Notes: a model not told the origin generated them from the sequence alone. Numbered from the stretch's first letter, positions 27,801 through 37,500 are shown. The stretch is DNA of 64,000 bases from Azospirillum rugosum (GCF_017876155.1 NZ_JAGINP010000015.1:151042-215041); one strand, 5' to 3'. Program-made: numbers and translations.

Positions 27801-28538
27801 CAGCGGCGCGCCGAACCGCGCGAAGATCCGGCGGACGCTGTCGAGGCGCTCCGGATCCTGGGCGGCCTCCATCAGGCGTTTGAAAGGCTCCGGCAGATTC
27901 CGGCCGACGGCGAGCACGCCCAGCCCGTTGGAATGCAGGAACAGGAAACCCGGATGGTTCCGGCTGACCTCGTCCCAGAATTGCCAGACGCCGAAGCCGC
28001 GTTCGCGCACGTTGGTGTCGTGGAACAGGACCACGGCGCGGTCGCTCAGCTTGGGAAGCCACGTCTCGAAGTCGTGGCGGACCGCCTCGTAGGTGTGCAG
28101 CCCGTCGATGTGCAGCAGGTCGACGCTGCCATCGGCGAACTGCGGCAGCGCCTCGTCGAAGGTCGTGCGGACCAGACGCGAAAAGCGGCCGTATCGCGGG
28201 TTGTGATAGGCCGACAGCCTTTGATAGATGGCGTCGGCGTAGAAGCCGGCGTGCTCGTCGCCCTGCCACGTGTCCACCGCGTAGCAGGCGGTTTCCACCC
28301 CAAGCGCGTCCACCGCCTGACAGAAGGCGAGGTAGGAATTGCCGGTGTGCGTGCCGAGTTCGACGAGCGTGCGCGGACGCAGCGCATCGATGGCCCAGAA
28401 GGCGAAGGGGATGTGCCCCACCCAGGCGTCCGGATCGCTCAGGCGCTCCGGAAACCAGAAGCAGGGATCGGACAGCAGGCTGTGAAGATCCCCGCCTTCC
28501 GCGCGGTCGGTTTCGGGCAGGGCGGGGGTTTCAGGCAT
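24891..28538 (-). CDS. Giant methyltransferase - coiled coil - 38-aa repeat - GT2 protein
   Basis: A 1215-residue protein. ATG 28538 is chosen (a TTG at 28547 is also in frame); it overlaps the end of wzt by 8 bp. Residues ~1-235 are a class I methyltransferase (LVELGTHTGNSYLAFCQAV, LLHIDGLHTYEAVRHDFETW). Residues ~245-330 form a coiled coil. Residues ~425-915 are 12 full copies plus one worn copy of a 38-residue unit (FDSAYYLRTNPDV...NPLVHYL...GAWENRN); the fourth copy carries a 4-residue insert. From ~935 a GT2 domain follows (LTAGIVLYDNEAP, GVNPDGLLHPDCL, EDVDLSWRVR). Context and layout suggest chain modification or length control of the ABC-exported polysaccharide. Confidence 0.85.
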   Translation of the reverse strand: MPETPALPETDRAEGGDLHSLLSDPCFWFPERLSDPDAWVGHIPFAFWAIDALRPRTLVELGTHTGNSYLAFCQAVDALGVETACYAVDTWQGDEHAGFYADAIYQRLSAYHNPRYGRFSRLVRTTFDEALPQFADGSVDLLHIDGLHTYEAVRHDFETWLPKLSDRAVVLFHDTNVRERGFGVWQFWDEVSRNHPGFLFLHSNGLGVLAVGRNLPEPFKRLMEAAQDPERLDSVRRIFARFGAPLNDQLRLRHLTEQAEHLTAVLQQRDNDIATLTQSLIARNGDVDALNHTLEQRDTSIKALNGSIAAKDRELAALAETHEVLLVAKREIDRLRAFVAEAGHAGSGRVPASSGASRGAVTPVLPKRRWNDAAALRMGRAAARLRRSGWTRQSDRLILWAEIVRCNPSSSLRQLWHGLREGGTSHPLFDSAYYLRTNPDVAAAGVNPLGHYLAVGAWENRNPHPLFDSAYYLRTNPDVAAAGVNPLVHYLTIGAWENRNPHPLFDSAYYLRANPDVAAGGANPLVHYIEQGAREGRNPHPLFDGAHYLRANPGAAAEVAADGTTPLAHYLAVGASEKRDPHPLFDSAYYLSTNPDVAADGTNPLLHYLERGAREGCNPHPLFDSAHYLRTNPSVAADGINPLLHYITHGAWEGCNPHPLFDSAHYLRTNPDVTASGANPLVHYLAVGAWGGRNPHPLFDSAYYLRTSPDVAAGGAHPLLHYIAHGAREGRNPHPLFDSAYYLRTNPDVAATGMDPLVHYLAHGAWEKRNPHLLFDSAYYLRTNPDVAAGGANPLVHYLEHGAWEGRNPHPLFDSAYYLRTNPGVVASGVNPLVHYLTIGAWANRDPHPLFDSVYYLSTNPDVAASGANPLVHFIESGAAELRNPNPRFDMRLYAQITPDGVDNPLLHYLTKGPVKGFCLPGTVDETVVAAALGVGTELKGPLRLTAGIVLYDNEAPQIAELVGSIRLAASALPDGITVDVALLDNGGAPFDPAALPEAVHYEKPDANLGFGKGHNALMRRAFQAGADFYLGVNPDGLLHPDCLVQLLRMAVADQGESLLEAIQFPEEHPKWYEPDTFDTPWVSGACFLMPRAIFEATQGFDEHMFLYCEDVDLSWRVRLAGFRTRICPTAIFHHDVSDRGHEPWRFKEMLLAGRYLARKWGNPAFREYTEQLLVSNGVASSPAELPDLESLPVIEAPGDIPDFDHAFSFALTRW
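25790..27263 (-). repeat. Coding 114-bp tandem repeat array, ~13 units
   Basis: Twelve 114-bp units and one degenerate unit lie head to tail in frame in the giant gene. Adjacent units differ by a few bases each, and the differences fall mainly in the HY-following stretch and the R-E/N-R segment. Unit 4 is 12 bp longer. Such near-identical DNA repeats can gain or lose copies by recombination, always in frame, so protein length may vary between strains. Confidence 0.93.
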
Positions 28539-29895
28539 TCTCGGCAAACCCTGACTGATGGTCCGGCTGGTGGACGACGAGGTCGATGGCGTGCATCGGC
28601 AGGCCGACGAGGCCGCGCGACACGTGGCTCGACACGACCTTGAGGAACAGGGCCTCGTCGATCCAGTGGTGCTGGACGTGATCGTCCCGCGTGCCGGCCG
28701 CGATGGCCACGCTCATGGCGTAGTCGCCGGCCGGCAGGTAGGGGAACTGGAACTGGAAGCTGGCGGAGAAGCCCTGCCCGGCGCGCACCGTGACGGGCGT
28801 CTCGCGGAAGGTGATGTAGGTGTTGTCGCCGAACAGCGTCTGCCCCAGCCGGTCCTTGACGACGAAGCCGACGATCGGGCTGTCGATGTCCGTGTGCGCG
28901 GCGGCGTCCACGCGCAGGATCACCTCCTCGCCGCCGTAGAGCGCGTCCAGCCTGGCGCCGGCGGGATCCTGGAGGCGCACGCCTTCGATGGTGGCGCCGC
29001 GGCTGCCGAACCAGGGGGCGTCCGGGTTGAAGTCGAAAAGCTCGATCTCGTTGCGGGCCGTGGATTCCTTGAGGACGTCGTGCCGCACGTCGGGCTTCGC
29101 CCTGACCGGCCCCTCCGGCGGGCGGCGGCTGCCGCCGATGCGGAAGGAGGTGTCGTCCTGCTCGCTGTACAGCGCGGCGAGGTAGCTGTGGCAGACCTCC
29201 TTGGCCGGTCCCGTCTCGCGCAGGAAGCCGCGGTCGATCCACACCGCGCGGTCGCACAGGTTGATGACGCTGGAGGCGTCGTGGGAGACGAACAGCAGGG
29301 TGCCGCGCTCCTTGAACTGCCGGATGAAGCGCATGCACTTCTGCGTGAAGGCGACGTCGCCGACCGACAGGATCTCGTCCACGATCAGGATGTCGGCGTC
29401 CACATGGGCGGCCACCGCGAAGGCGAGCCGGGCGTACATGCCGCTGGAGTAGAGCTTGACCGGCTGGTCGATGAAATCGCCGATGCCGGCGAAGGCCTCG
29501 ATGGCGGCGTAGCGCTCGTCGATCTGGCTGCGCTCCAACCCCAGCACGGAGGCGGCGAGATAGACGTTCTCGCGGCCGGTGAATTCCGGGTTGAAGCCGG
29601 CGCCGAGTTCCAGCAGGGCGGCGATGCGCCCCGTCACCGCCACCTCGCCACGGGTCGGGGTCAGCGTGCCGCAGACCATCTGCAGGAAGGTGGACTTGCC
29701 CGACCCGTTGCGGCCGATGATGCCGACCGTTTCGCCGCGCCGGATCTCCAGATCAACGCCCTGCAGTGCCCAATACTCGTCGTAGAACTTGCGACGGTTG
29801 CGCCAGAGCATCTGCTTGATGCGGTCTTCGGGCTTCTTGTAGATGGTGTACGCCTTGCCCAAGCCCTTGACGCTGATCGCGATGTCAGACGGCAT
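28531..29895 (-). CDS. wzt: ABC exporter ATPase with C-terminal glycan-binding domain (Wzt)
   Basis: A 454-residue protein from ATG 29895. The ATPase domain (~1-240) has Walker A GRNGSGKST, the signature LYSSGMYARLAF and Walker B DILIVDEILSVGD, in the Wzt/KpsT/TagH style. Residues ~280-445 form a separate beta-rich C-terminal domain of the Wzt_C type (SRGATIEGVRLQD, GFSASFQFQFPYLPAGDY). In O9a-type systems this domain binds the modified non-reducing end of the polymer. The overlap with the methyltransferase-repeat-GT2 gene supports coupling of terminal modification and export. Confidence 0.92.
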   Translation of the reverse strand: MPSDIAISVKGLGKAYTIYKKPEDRIKQMLWRNRRKFYDEYWALQGVDLEIRRGETVGIIGRNGSGKSTFLQMVCGTLTPTRGEVAVTGRIAALLELGAGFNPEFTGRENVYLAASVLGLERSQIDERYAAIEAFAGIGDFIDQPVKLYSSGMYARLAFAVAAHVDADILIVDEILSVGDVAFTQKCMRFIRQFKERGTLLFVSHDASSVINLCDRAVWIDRGFLRETGPAKEVCHSYLAALYSEQDDTSFRIGGSRRPPEGPVRAKPDVRHDVLKESTARNEIELFDFNPDAPWFGSRGATIEGVRLQDPAGARLDALYGGEEVILRVDAAAHTDIDSPIVGFVVKDRLGQTLFGDNTYITFRETPVTVRAGQGFSASFQFQFPYLPAGDYAMSVAIAAGTRDDHVQHHWIDEALFLKVVSSHVSRGLVGLPMHAIDLVVHQPDHQSGFAENA

Positions 29896-30080
29896 CCAAA
29901 AGGTCCGATTGTGGCGGGGTCGCGGCGGGCGGCCGACGGGTTCGATCCATGGCGTTCGCACATTTATCGAAGCTTGCCTGCCAAGTCCACTCCGGATCAT
30001 CCAGTCCGGATCACGGGGCAAGGCCGGCCCCCCTTCCACGTCGCGACACCCGCGCCCCGCCGGGGCGCGGGCGCTCGGGA

Positions 30081-30830
30081 TCAGGCCGACCTGATCCAAT
30101 AGACACCGATTCCGTCGATGTCCTTGATGCTGTCCTCGATGCCGCGGGCGGCGCGGAAATCGTGCACCGCCTGCTTGCAGGCGGCCACCGCCCCGTAGTC
30201 GTCCACGATGATCACGCCACCGGGCGACACCTTGTCGTACAGGGCCTCGAAGGTCTCGATGGTGGACTGGTACATGTCGCCGTCGAGGCGCAGCACCGCC
30301 AGCCGCTCGATCGGCGCGCCCGGCAGGGTGTCCTTGAACCAGCCCTTGAGGAAGCGGACCTGGTCGTCGAGGAGGCCATACTTGCTGAAGTTGGACTTCA
30401 CCTCGTCCAGGGACACCGCCAGTTCGGAGAAGGTGCTGTGCACGTCCCCTTCATCGACGGGATAGTGTTCCGGGTCGGGCGGCGGCAGGCCTTCGAAGGA
30501 ATCCGCCGCCCAGACGAGGCGGTCCGTGACGCCGTAGGCCTTCAGGATGGCCCGCATGAAGATCGTGGTGCCGCCCCGCCAGACGCCGGTCTCGATGAGG
30601 TCGCCCGGAACACCGTGCTTGAGCACATGCTCGACGGCGGTGCGCACGTTGTTCATGCGCAGTTCCCCGATCATCGAATGGGCCTTCAGCGGCCAATCGA
30701 GGCCACCCCGGCGCCGTTCCGGAGCAAATGTGGGTTCGGACCAGGGATCGTGCGAAGGATCCTCATAGATGGCGCCAACCAGGCACCGGACCATCAGATC
30801 CAGGTACAGCGAACGACTCTCGTCCATCAT
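30081..30830 (-). CDS. TylF/MycF-type sugar O-methyltransferase
   Basis: A 249-residue protein of the macrocin O-methyltransferase family. Hallmarks are GDLIETGVWRGGTTIFMRAI (~77-96), WAADSFEGLPPPD, LRLDGDMYQSTIETFEALYD and GGVIIVDDYGAV (~207-218), where the acidic residues bind the metal. Known members methylate sugar hydroxyls in antibiotics and in some surface glycans. It lies 185 bp upstream of wzt on the same strand. The target is probably rhamnose or another sugar of the exported polymer. Confidence 0.88.
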   Translation of the reverse strand: MMDESRSLYLDLMVRCLVGAIYEDPSHDPWSEPTFAPERRRGGLDWPLKAHSMIGELRMNNVRTAVEHVLKHGVPGDLIETGVWRGGTTIFMRAILKAYGVTDRLVWAADSFEGLPPPDPEHYPVDEGDVHSTFSELAVSLDEVKSNFSKYGLLDDQVRFLKGWFKDTLPGAPIERLAVLRLDGDMYQSTIETFEALYDKVSPGGVIIVDDYGAVAACKQAVHDFRAARGIEDSIKDIDGIGVYWIRSA

Positions 30831-31089
30831 GCGCTCTTTCAGCCGGCAATGTCGGGCAAACGCCCATTCATGGTCTCAGTTGGCGGCACGTTAGCCCGAA
30901 CGCTTGTCTTTGGTAAGGCCTGAAACGGCGTCCGCAAGCCGGGAACGGACGCGGTCCTCACCGGCCGGGCCGATGCTTCCCATGCACGCGCGTGCGAAGG
31001 GTCGCCCTTGTGGAACGCCCCCTCGCACGGCTGTCTCCGTTGGGTTCTTGGCAAGCCGGTCCTGACGAATGCGGCGGCCCGCGCCGTCC

Positions 31090-31953
31090 CTATTCGGTCA
31101 GGCTCAGCAGGTAGCGGCCGTACTCGTTCTTCTTCAGCGGCTCGGCGAGGCGGCGCACCTGCTCGGCGTCGATCCAGCCGGAGATGAAGGCGATCTCCTC
31201 CGGGCAGGCGATCTGCAGGCCCTGCCGGTGCTGGATGGTGCGGACGAACTCGGCCGCCTCCAGCAGGCTGTCGTGGGTGCCGGTGTCGAACCAGCCGTAG
31301 CCGCGGCCCATCTGCTCGACCGACAGGCGGCCGGCCTCCAGGTAGGCGGCGTTGACCGAGGTGATCTCCAGCTCGCCGCGCGGCGACGGCTTCACCGCCG
31401 CGGCGATGTCCAGCACGTCGTTGTCGTAGAAATAGAGCCCGGTGACCGCCCACTTGGAGCGCGGGTTGACCGGCTTCTCCTCGATGCTGAGCGCGCGGCC
31501 CTGCTCGTCGAACTCGACCACGCCGTAGCGTTCCGGGTCGCGGACGCCGTAGGCGAAGACGCGGGCGCCCTGGGTGTTCTCGCCGGCGGCGCGCAGCAGG
31601 TTGGTCAGGCCGTGGCCGTAGAAGATGTTGTCGCCCAGCACGAGCGCGCAGCTGTCGTTGCCGACGAACTCGCGGCCGATGATGAAGGCCTGGGCCAGCC
31701 CGTCGGGCGAGGGCTGCACCGCGTAGGTCAGGTTGATGCCCCACTGCGCGCCGTCGCCGAGCACGGCCTGGAACAGCGCCTGGTCGTGCGGCGTGGTGAT
31801 GATCAGGATGTCCTGAATCCCCGCCAGCATCAGCGTGCTGAGCGGGAAATAGATCATCGGCTTGTCGTAGATCGGCAGGAGCTGCTTGCTGACCGCCCGC
31901 GTCACCGGATAAAGCCGGGTGCCGGACCCGCCGGCCAGGATGATGCCCTTCAT
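31090..31953 (-). CDS. rmlA: Glucose-1-phosphate thymidylyltransferase (RmlA)
   Basis: A 287-residue enzyme with the family start MKGIILAGGSGTRLYPVT and the lysine region SKQLLPIYDKPMIYFP. GDNIFYG and FDTGTHDSL are also present. It makes dTDP-glucose from dTTP and glucose-1-phosphate, the first step to dTDP-L-rhamnose and, here, also to the Fuc3NAc donor. It is the last gene of the rmlC-rmlB-rmlD-rmlA set as read on the minus strand, 27 bp after rmlD. Full normal length. Confidence 0.96.
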   Translation of the reverse strand: MKGIILAGGSGTRLYPVTRAVSKQLLPIYDKPMIYFPLSTLMLAGIQDILIITTPHDQALFQAVLGDGAQWGINLTYAVQPSPDGLAQAFIIGREFVGNDSCALVLGDNIFYGHGLTNLLRAAGENTQGARVFAYGVRDPERYGVVEFDEQGRALSIEEKPVNPRSKWAVTGLYFYDNDVLDIAAAVKPSPRGELEITSVNAAYLEAGRLSVEQMGRGYGWFDTGTHDSLLEAAEFVRTIQHRQGLQIACPEEIAFISGWIDAEQVRRLAEPLKKNEYGRYLLSLTE

Positions 31954-31980
31954 GATCGCGCCGCCTGTCGTGAAGTCTTC

Positions 31981-32880
31981 TTAGGATGCCGGGGAGGAGA
32001 GCAGCTCGTCGAGCACGCGGTCCAGGCTGTCTTCCCAGCGCGGGGCCTCGATGCCGAACGCGGTCCGGATGCGCGCGCAGTCCAGCCGGGAGTTGGCCGG
32101 GCGGCGGGCGGGAGTGGGATACTCGGCCGTGGTGATGGCCAGCAGCCGCGGACGCCGGCCGGTGGCCGCCTCCAGCCGCTGGAAGACGCGCTCGGCGAAG
32201 CCGTGCCAGGTCGTCTCGCCGGTGCCGGTGAAGTGGTAGGTGCCCCAGGGAACGTCGCGTCCGGGGTCCTTGGCGGCGGCGATGCGCCCGGCGATGGCCA
32301 CGATCGCGGCGGCGATGTCGGACGCCGCCGTCGGCGCGCCGTGCTGGTCGGCGACCACGCGCATCTCCTCGCGCTCGCGCCCGAAGCGCAGCATGGTCTT
32401 GACGAAGTTGGCCCCGTGCGCGGCGTAGACCCAGGAGGTGCGCAGGATCACGTGGCACGGGCAGGCCGCGCGCACCGCCGCCTCGCCGGCCTCCTTGCTG
32501 GCGCCGTAGGCGCCGAGCGGGGCGACCGGGTCGTCCTCCGTGTAGGGCGCCGGCTTGGTGCCGTCGAACACGTAGTCGGTGGAGATGTGGACCAGCGGCA
32601 CGCCGCGCGCGGCGCAGGCCGCGGCCAGCCGGGCCGGGCCGTCGCGGTTGACGGCGAAGGCCGCGTCGCGGTCGCTCTCGGCCTTGTCCACGGCGGTGTA
32701 GGCGGTGGCGTTGACGACGAGGTCGGGGGCGTGCGCCGCCACCGCCGCGTCCACCGTCTCCGGCCGGGCCATGTCGACGTCCGGACGGGCCAGCCCGACC
32801 AGTTCCGTGCCCGGCGGCCAGGCGGCCCGCATCAGCTCGGTGCCGACCTGCCCGCTGGTGCCGAGGACGAGGATCTTCAT
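31981..32880 (-). CDS. rmlD: dTDP-4-dehydrorhamnose reductase (RmlD)
   Basis: A 299-residue short-chain dehydrogenase. The NAD(P) site is LVLGTSGQVGTEL at the N-terminus, VVNATAYTAVDKAE follows, and the active site has STDYVFDG and YGASKEAGE (YxxxK). It makes the last reduction to dTDP-L-rhamnose. The ATG at 32880 overlaps the rmlB stop by 4 bp, so translation is probably coupled. Confidence 0.95.
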   Translation of the reverse strand: MKILVLGTSGQVGTELMRAAWPPGTELVGLARPDVDMARPETVDAAVAAHAPDLVVNATAYTAVDKAESDRDAAFAVNRDGPARLAAACAARGVPLVHISTDYVFDGTKPAPYTEDDPVAPLGAYGASKEAGEAAVRAACPCHVILRTSWVYAAHGANFVKTMLRFGREREEMRVVADQHGAPTAASDIAAAIVAIAGRIAAAKDPGRDVPWGTYHFTGTGETTWHGFAERVFQRLEAATGRRPRLLAITTAEYPTPARRPANSRLDCARIRTAFGIEAPRWEDSLDRVLDELLSSPAS

Positions 32881-33932
32881 GCCGCGTCGAGCCCCAGCCG
32901 CTCGCCGCGGTAGGAGCCGTTCAGGATGGCTTCCCACCAGGACCGGTTCTCCAGGTACCATTCGACCGTCTTGCGCAGGCCGGTCTCGAAGGTCTCCTGC
33001 GGCTTCCAGCCCAGCTCGCGCGTGATCTTGGAGGCGTCGATGGCGTAGCGCTTGTCATGGCCCGGGCGGTCGGCGACGAAGGTGATCAGCCGGTCGTGCG
33101 GCGCGCCGGCCGGGGCCAGCTCGTCCAGCAGCGCGCACAGGGTGCGCACCACGTCCAGGTTGGTGCGCTCGTTGTAGCCGCCGATGTTGTAGCTCTCGCC
33201 GATCACGCCCTTCTCCAGCACCAGCCGCAGGGCGCGGGCGTGGTCCTCGACGTAGAGCCAGTCGCGGACGTTGTCGCCCTTGCCGTAGACCGGCAGCGGT
33301 TCCCCCTTCAGACCCTTCAGGATCATCAGCGGGATCAGCTTTTCCGGGAAATGGTAGGGGCCGTAGTTGTTCGAGCAGTTGGTCAGGACCACCGGCAGGC
33401 CGTAGGTCTCGTGCCAGGCCCGGACGAGATGGTCGGAGGACGCCTTGCTGGCCGAATAGGGCGAGTTCGGGCTGTAGGCCGTCGTCTCGGTGAAGAAGCC
33501 CTCGTCGCCCAGCGTGCCGAACACCTCGTCGGTGGAGATGTGGTGGAAGCGGAAGGCCGCGCGCTCCTCGGCCGGCAGCCCCATCCAGTAGCCGCGCACC
33601 GCCTCCAGCAGGCGGAAGGTGCCCACGACGTTGGTCTGGATGAACTCGCCCGGCCCGTCGATGGAGCGGTCCACGTGGGACTCCGCGGCCAGGTGCATGA
33701 CGGCGTCCGGCCGGTGCTCCGCGAAGACGCGGCGCAGCTCCTCCCCGTCGCAGATGTCGACCTTCTCGAAGGCGTAGCGGGGGTTTTCCGCAGCGCCCGG
33801 CAGCGAGGACAGGTTGGCGGCGTAGGTCAGCTTGTCGACGTTGACGACGAAGGCGTCGGTCTCGGCCAGAAGTTGACGCACGACGGCCGAACCGATGAAA
33901 CCGGCTCCACCCGTGACGAGGATACGCTTCAT
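32877..33932 (-). CDS. rmlB: dTDP-glucose 4,6-dehydratase (RmlB)
   Basis: A 351-residue extended short-chain dehydrogenase. ATG 33932 is chosen because the NAD site (MKRILVTGGAGFIGSAVV) follows at once. It has the catalytic HISTDEVFG and YSASKASSDH (YxxxK), plus NNYGPYHFPEKLIP and DWLYVEDHARAL. It forms dTDP-4-keto-6-deoxyglucose, the branch point for rhamnose (RmlC/RmlD) and for the FdtA/FdtB/FdtC route encoded at 16670-18813. Confidence 0.96.
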   Translation of the reverse strand: MKRILVTGGAGFIGSAVVRQLLAETDAFVVNVDKLTYAANLSSLPGAAENPRYAFEKVDICDGEELRRVFAEHRPDAVMHLAAESHVDRSIDGPGEFIQTNVVGTFRLLEAVRGYWMGLPAEERAAFRFHHISTDEVFGTLGDEGFFTETTAYSPNSPYSASKASSDHLVRAWHETYGLPVVLTNCSNNYGPYHFPEKLIPLMILKGLKGEPLPVYGKGDNVRDWLYVEDHARALRLVLEKGVIGESYNIGGYNERTNLDVVRTLCALLDELAPAGAPHDRLITFVADRPGHDKRYAIDASKITRELGWKPQETFETGLRKTVEWYLENRSWWEAILNGSYRGERLGLDAA

Positions 33933-33974
33933 CAAGACACCTGCCCCCTTTACCAACAAGTCGTCAACACCGCG

Positions 33975-34526
33975 TCAGAAACACTCGCCCAGTTCCGCCA
34001 GCCGCGGATGCTTGAGATCCTTGTCCGACAGCAGGGCCTTGTCCGTCGCGACCGGCCAATCGATGCCCAGATCCGGATCGTTCCACAGCAGACCCCGGTC
34101 ATGCGCGGCCGAATAGAAGTTCGTGACCTTGTATACCACTTCGGTATTAGGTTCCAGTGTGCAAAATCCGTGCGCAAAGCCGATGGGAACGAAAATCTGG
34201 TTCCATTCCTCGGCGCTGATGACCGCGCTGACGTGCTGGCCGAAGGTGGGCGAGCCCCGGCGGATGTCCACCGCCACGTCCAGGATGGCGCCCCGGACGA
34301 CGCGCACCAGCTTGTCCTGCGCGAAGGGCGGCAGCTGGAAATGCAGGCCGCGCACCGTGCCCACCTCCGCCGAGAGGGACTGGTTGTCCTGCACGAAGTC
34401 GTAATGCAGCCCGGCCGCCTCGAACGCCTTCTTGCTGTAGGTCTCCGAGAAGAAGCCGCGATGGTCACCGAACTTCTTCGGCCGGATGATCTTCACGTCG
34501 GGGATGGCGAGAGCGGTGACATCCAT
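33975..34526 (-). CDS. rmlC: dTDP-4-dehydrorhamnose 3,5-epimerase (RmlC)
   Basis: A 183-residue cupin enzyme of normal length. It shows DHRGFFSETYS, the active-site histidine in GTVRGLHFQLPP (~57-68), and the tail region FVPIGFAHGFCTLEPNTEVVYK. It epimerises C3 and C5 of the RmlB product on the way to dTDP-L-rhamnose. It is 42 bp upstream of rmlB and only 3 bp downstream of the preceding large gene, so all are probably one operon. Confidence 0.95.
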   Translation of the reverse strand: MDVTALAIPDVKIIRPKKFGDHRGFFSETYSKKAFEAAGLHYDFVQDNQSLSAEVGTVRGLHFQLPPFAQDKLVRVVRGAILDVAVDIRRGSPTFGQHVSAVISAEEWNQIFVPIGFAHGFCTLEPNTEVVYKVTNFYSAAHDRGLLWNDPDLGIDWPVATDKALLSDKDLKHPRLAELGECF

Positions 34527-34529
34527 GGG

Positions 34530-37500
34530 TCAGGTGCTTTCCTTGTCGAGCCAGGGCTTGAGGACGCGGGGAGGAAAGGCCAGTCCGAAATCCTCGGCGT
34601 CCAAGGACAAATTTGGGTTGTAATACGGATCCTGCGCCAGACGATCGCCCCAGCGCCGGCGCATGTAATTGACCTCGCTCATAAAGCGCTGAACTTTGTC
34701 GGGCGCCGTGTCGGGACCGCGCGACGCGGATTCCAGATGGTACAGCTCGGCGAAGGGCGTCCAGACGACCAGATAGCCCCGGTCGCGGATGCGCAGGCAG
34801 AAGTCCACGTCGTTGAAGGCGACGGCCAGGTTCGCCTCGTCCAGGCCGTCGACCTCCTCGAACACGGCCCGGCGCATGATCAGGCAGGCCGCGGTGACGC
34901 AGGACAGGTTCTGCGTCAGCTGGGCGCGGCTGAAATAGCCGTGGGCGTCGCGGGCCAGCCCCTTGTGCCCATGCCCGGCCACGCCGCAGATCCCGGTGAC
35001 GACGCCGGCGTGCTGGACCGTCCCGTCCGCATAGTAGAGCTTGGCGCCGACGGCCCCCACCTCGGGGCGCAGCGCGTGGCTCACCATCTCCTTCAGCCAG
35101 TCGGCCCCGATCACCTCGATGTCGTTGTTGATCAGGCCGATCACCGAGCCGGTCGCCTGCGCCACGGCGAAGTTGTTGATGGAGGAGTAGTTGAAGGGCG
35201 CCTCGTAGCGCAGGATCCGCACCCGCGGCTCGTCCTTCAGCGTGTCGAAGTAGGCGAAGGTCTTCGCCTCCTCGCTGTTGTTGTCCACGATGATGATTTC
35301 GAGGTCGGGGTAGTCGGTGCGCTGGAGCAGCCCGTCCACGCAGCCCTTCAGCAGGCCGACCTTGTCGCGCGTCGGCACGATCAGCGACACGCGGGGCAGC
35401 GGGTCGGGCAGGGCGTAGCGGATGCGGGTGAAGCGGTGGGTGGAGGGCGAGGTCTCGACGCTGGCCTGGACGCCGCGCCGCTGGAAATGCTCGGTCAGCG
35501 CGCGGTGGGCCGCCGCCGTGGCGCGCGGCAGGTCGACCGTGGAGAAGGCGGCGGACTCCGCGAAGACCCGCCAGTGGTACAGGATCGCCGGGATGTGGCG
35601 GATGCGGGCCGGCGTGGTGGCCTCCACCGCACGCAGGGTCAGGTCGTAGTCCTGGCTGCCCTCGAACCCCTCGCGGAAGCCGCCGATCCGCTCGATCAGC
35701 GAGCGGCGGAACACGCCGAGGTGGTTGACCATGTTCTGGCCGTGCAGCAGGTCGAGGTTGAAGTCCGACTTGAAATGCGGGTCGTGGCGCCGCCCCCTGG
35801 CGTCGATCTTGTCCTCGTCGGAATAGAGGATGTCGGCGTCGGGATGGCGGTTCAGCTCGACCGCGACCATGTAGAGCGCGTGCGGGGTCAGGCGGTCGTC
35901 GTGGTCCATCAGGGCCACGAACTCCCCGGTCGCCAGCTCCAGGGCGCTGTTGCTGGCGGCCGAGATGTGGCCGTTCGCTGCCCGCCGGACCACCTTGATG
36001 CGACGGTCCCGGGCCTGGTACTCGGCGAGCAGCGGGGCGATGTGCGGCGCCGTGGAGGCGTCGTCGGCGATGCACAGCTCCCAGTCGGGATAGAGCTGCG
36101 CCAGCACGGAGTCCAGCGCCTCGCGCAGGTAGGCTTCCGGCGTGTTGTAGACCGGCATGACCACGGAGATCAGCGGACGCCGCGCCAGCCGCGCCGCGTC
36201 GGCCCGGATCGCCGCAAGCTCCTCGGGATCCAGCGTGTCGTACAGCCGCACCCAGGTCTCGTAATCGGCCGCCCGGTCGCCCGGCAGCAGATCCTGGGCG
36301 ACCTGCTGCTTGGTCGCCTGCCAGCCGTGCCGCACCAGATGCGCCAGCAGGCGCCGCGGGTTGCGCCGGGCGTAATCCAGCAGCAGGTGGGTCCGCCCGA
36401 TCTCGCGGATCGTGAAATCGGCGATCTCGAAGGACATCGGCCGGGTGGCGGGGTCGAAGCGCAGCGCGAGGGTCTTCGGCGGCAGCAGGGCGAGCTGGTT
36501 GACCTCCCCGATGGTGTCGACCGGCAGGCGGATCGCCGTCCGCTCGTCGAAGCCCTGTCCGCCGTCGGCGTAGAGAAGGGGCGTCAGCGGGGCGGACGCG
36601 CGCAGCACCTTGTAGGAGATGACGCACCAGCGGCTGGGCAGCCGCCCGCGGCTGGACTGCAGCAGGAAGGCGGGGTCGCCGCCGGTGCTCTCGTAGCCTC
36701 CGCCGTCGGCGGGCTTGATGTCGCTGTGCGGCACCAGGGTCATCCGGTGGACGCAGCGGCGGTAGGCACGGTTCACCTCCTGGTAGACGCGGCCGCATTG
36801 GCGCACGGGGGCCGACAGCCTCCAGGAGGTCGAGGAGAGGAGGGAGCCGATCTGGTACTCGCGCTGCGCCAGGAGGTCGCGCAACTCGTCGGTCGTCCGC
36901 TTCTGCACGGCCAGCTCCAGATCCTGCCGGCGCAGGCGATCCTCGGCATCGGCCAGGGCGCGGGCGCGGTCGGCGGCCTCCGTGTCCAGATGCCGCAGCC
37001 GCTCTTCCAGCTCCTGGACGGCCTCGGCCTGGACCGCGCCTTCGCCCAGCCGCTCGAACAGGCGCCGCACCGTGTCCAGCGCTTCGCCGCCCTCCGCCTG
37101 CACCGCGAACAGCGCGCGCACCGCGTCGGGCACGTCCTCGCCGAGGCCGAGCACGCCGAGCCCGTGGGCGTGCAGGAAGGCGAAGGACGGATGCGCCGCC
37201 GACACGTCCTCCCACAGCCGCCACACGCCGGCATCGCCCCGTCGCTCCGCGATGCCGTGGAACAGCACCACGCCGCGGCGGCTCATCTTCGGCCGCCAGG
37301 TCTCGAAGTCGTGGCGCACCGCGTCGTAGCTGTGCCGCCCATCGATGTGCAGCAGGTCGATCGAGCCGTCGTCGAATTCCGAAACGGCCTCGTCGAAGGT
37401 CATCCGCATCAGGCGCGAGAAGGCGCCGTAGCGGGGGTCATGGTGCGCGGCGAAGGTCCGGTAGACCTCCTCGCCGCCATGGCCGGCCTGCGGGTCGCCG

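Noticed and set aside
24891..28538. Repeat array considered as a CRISPR or satellite array
   Set aside because: The units have no spacers, are 114 bp long and are coding in one frame throughout.
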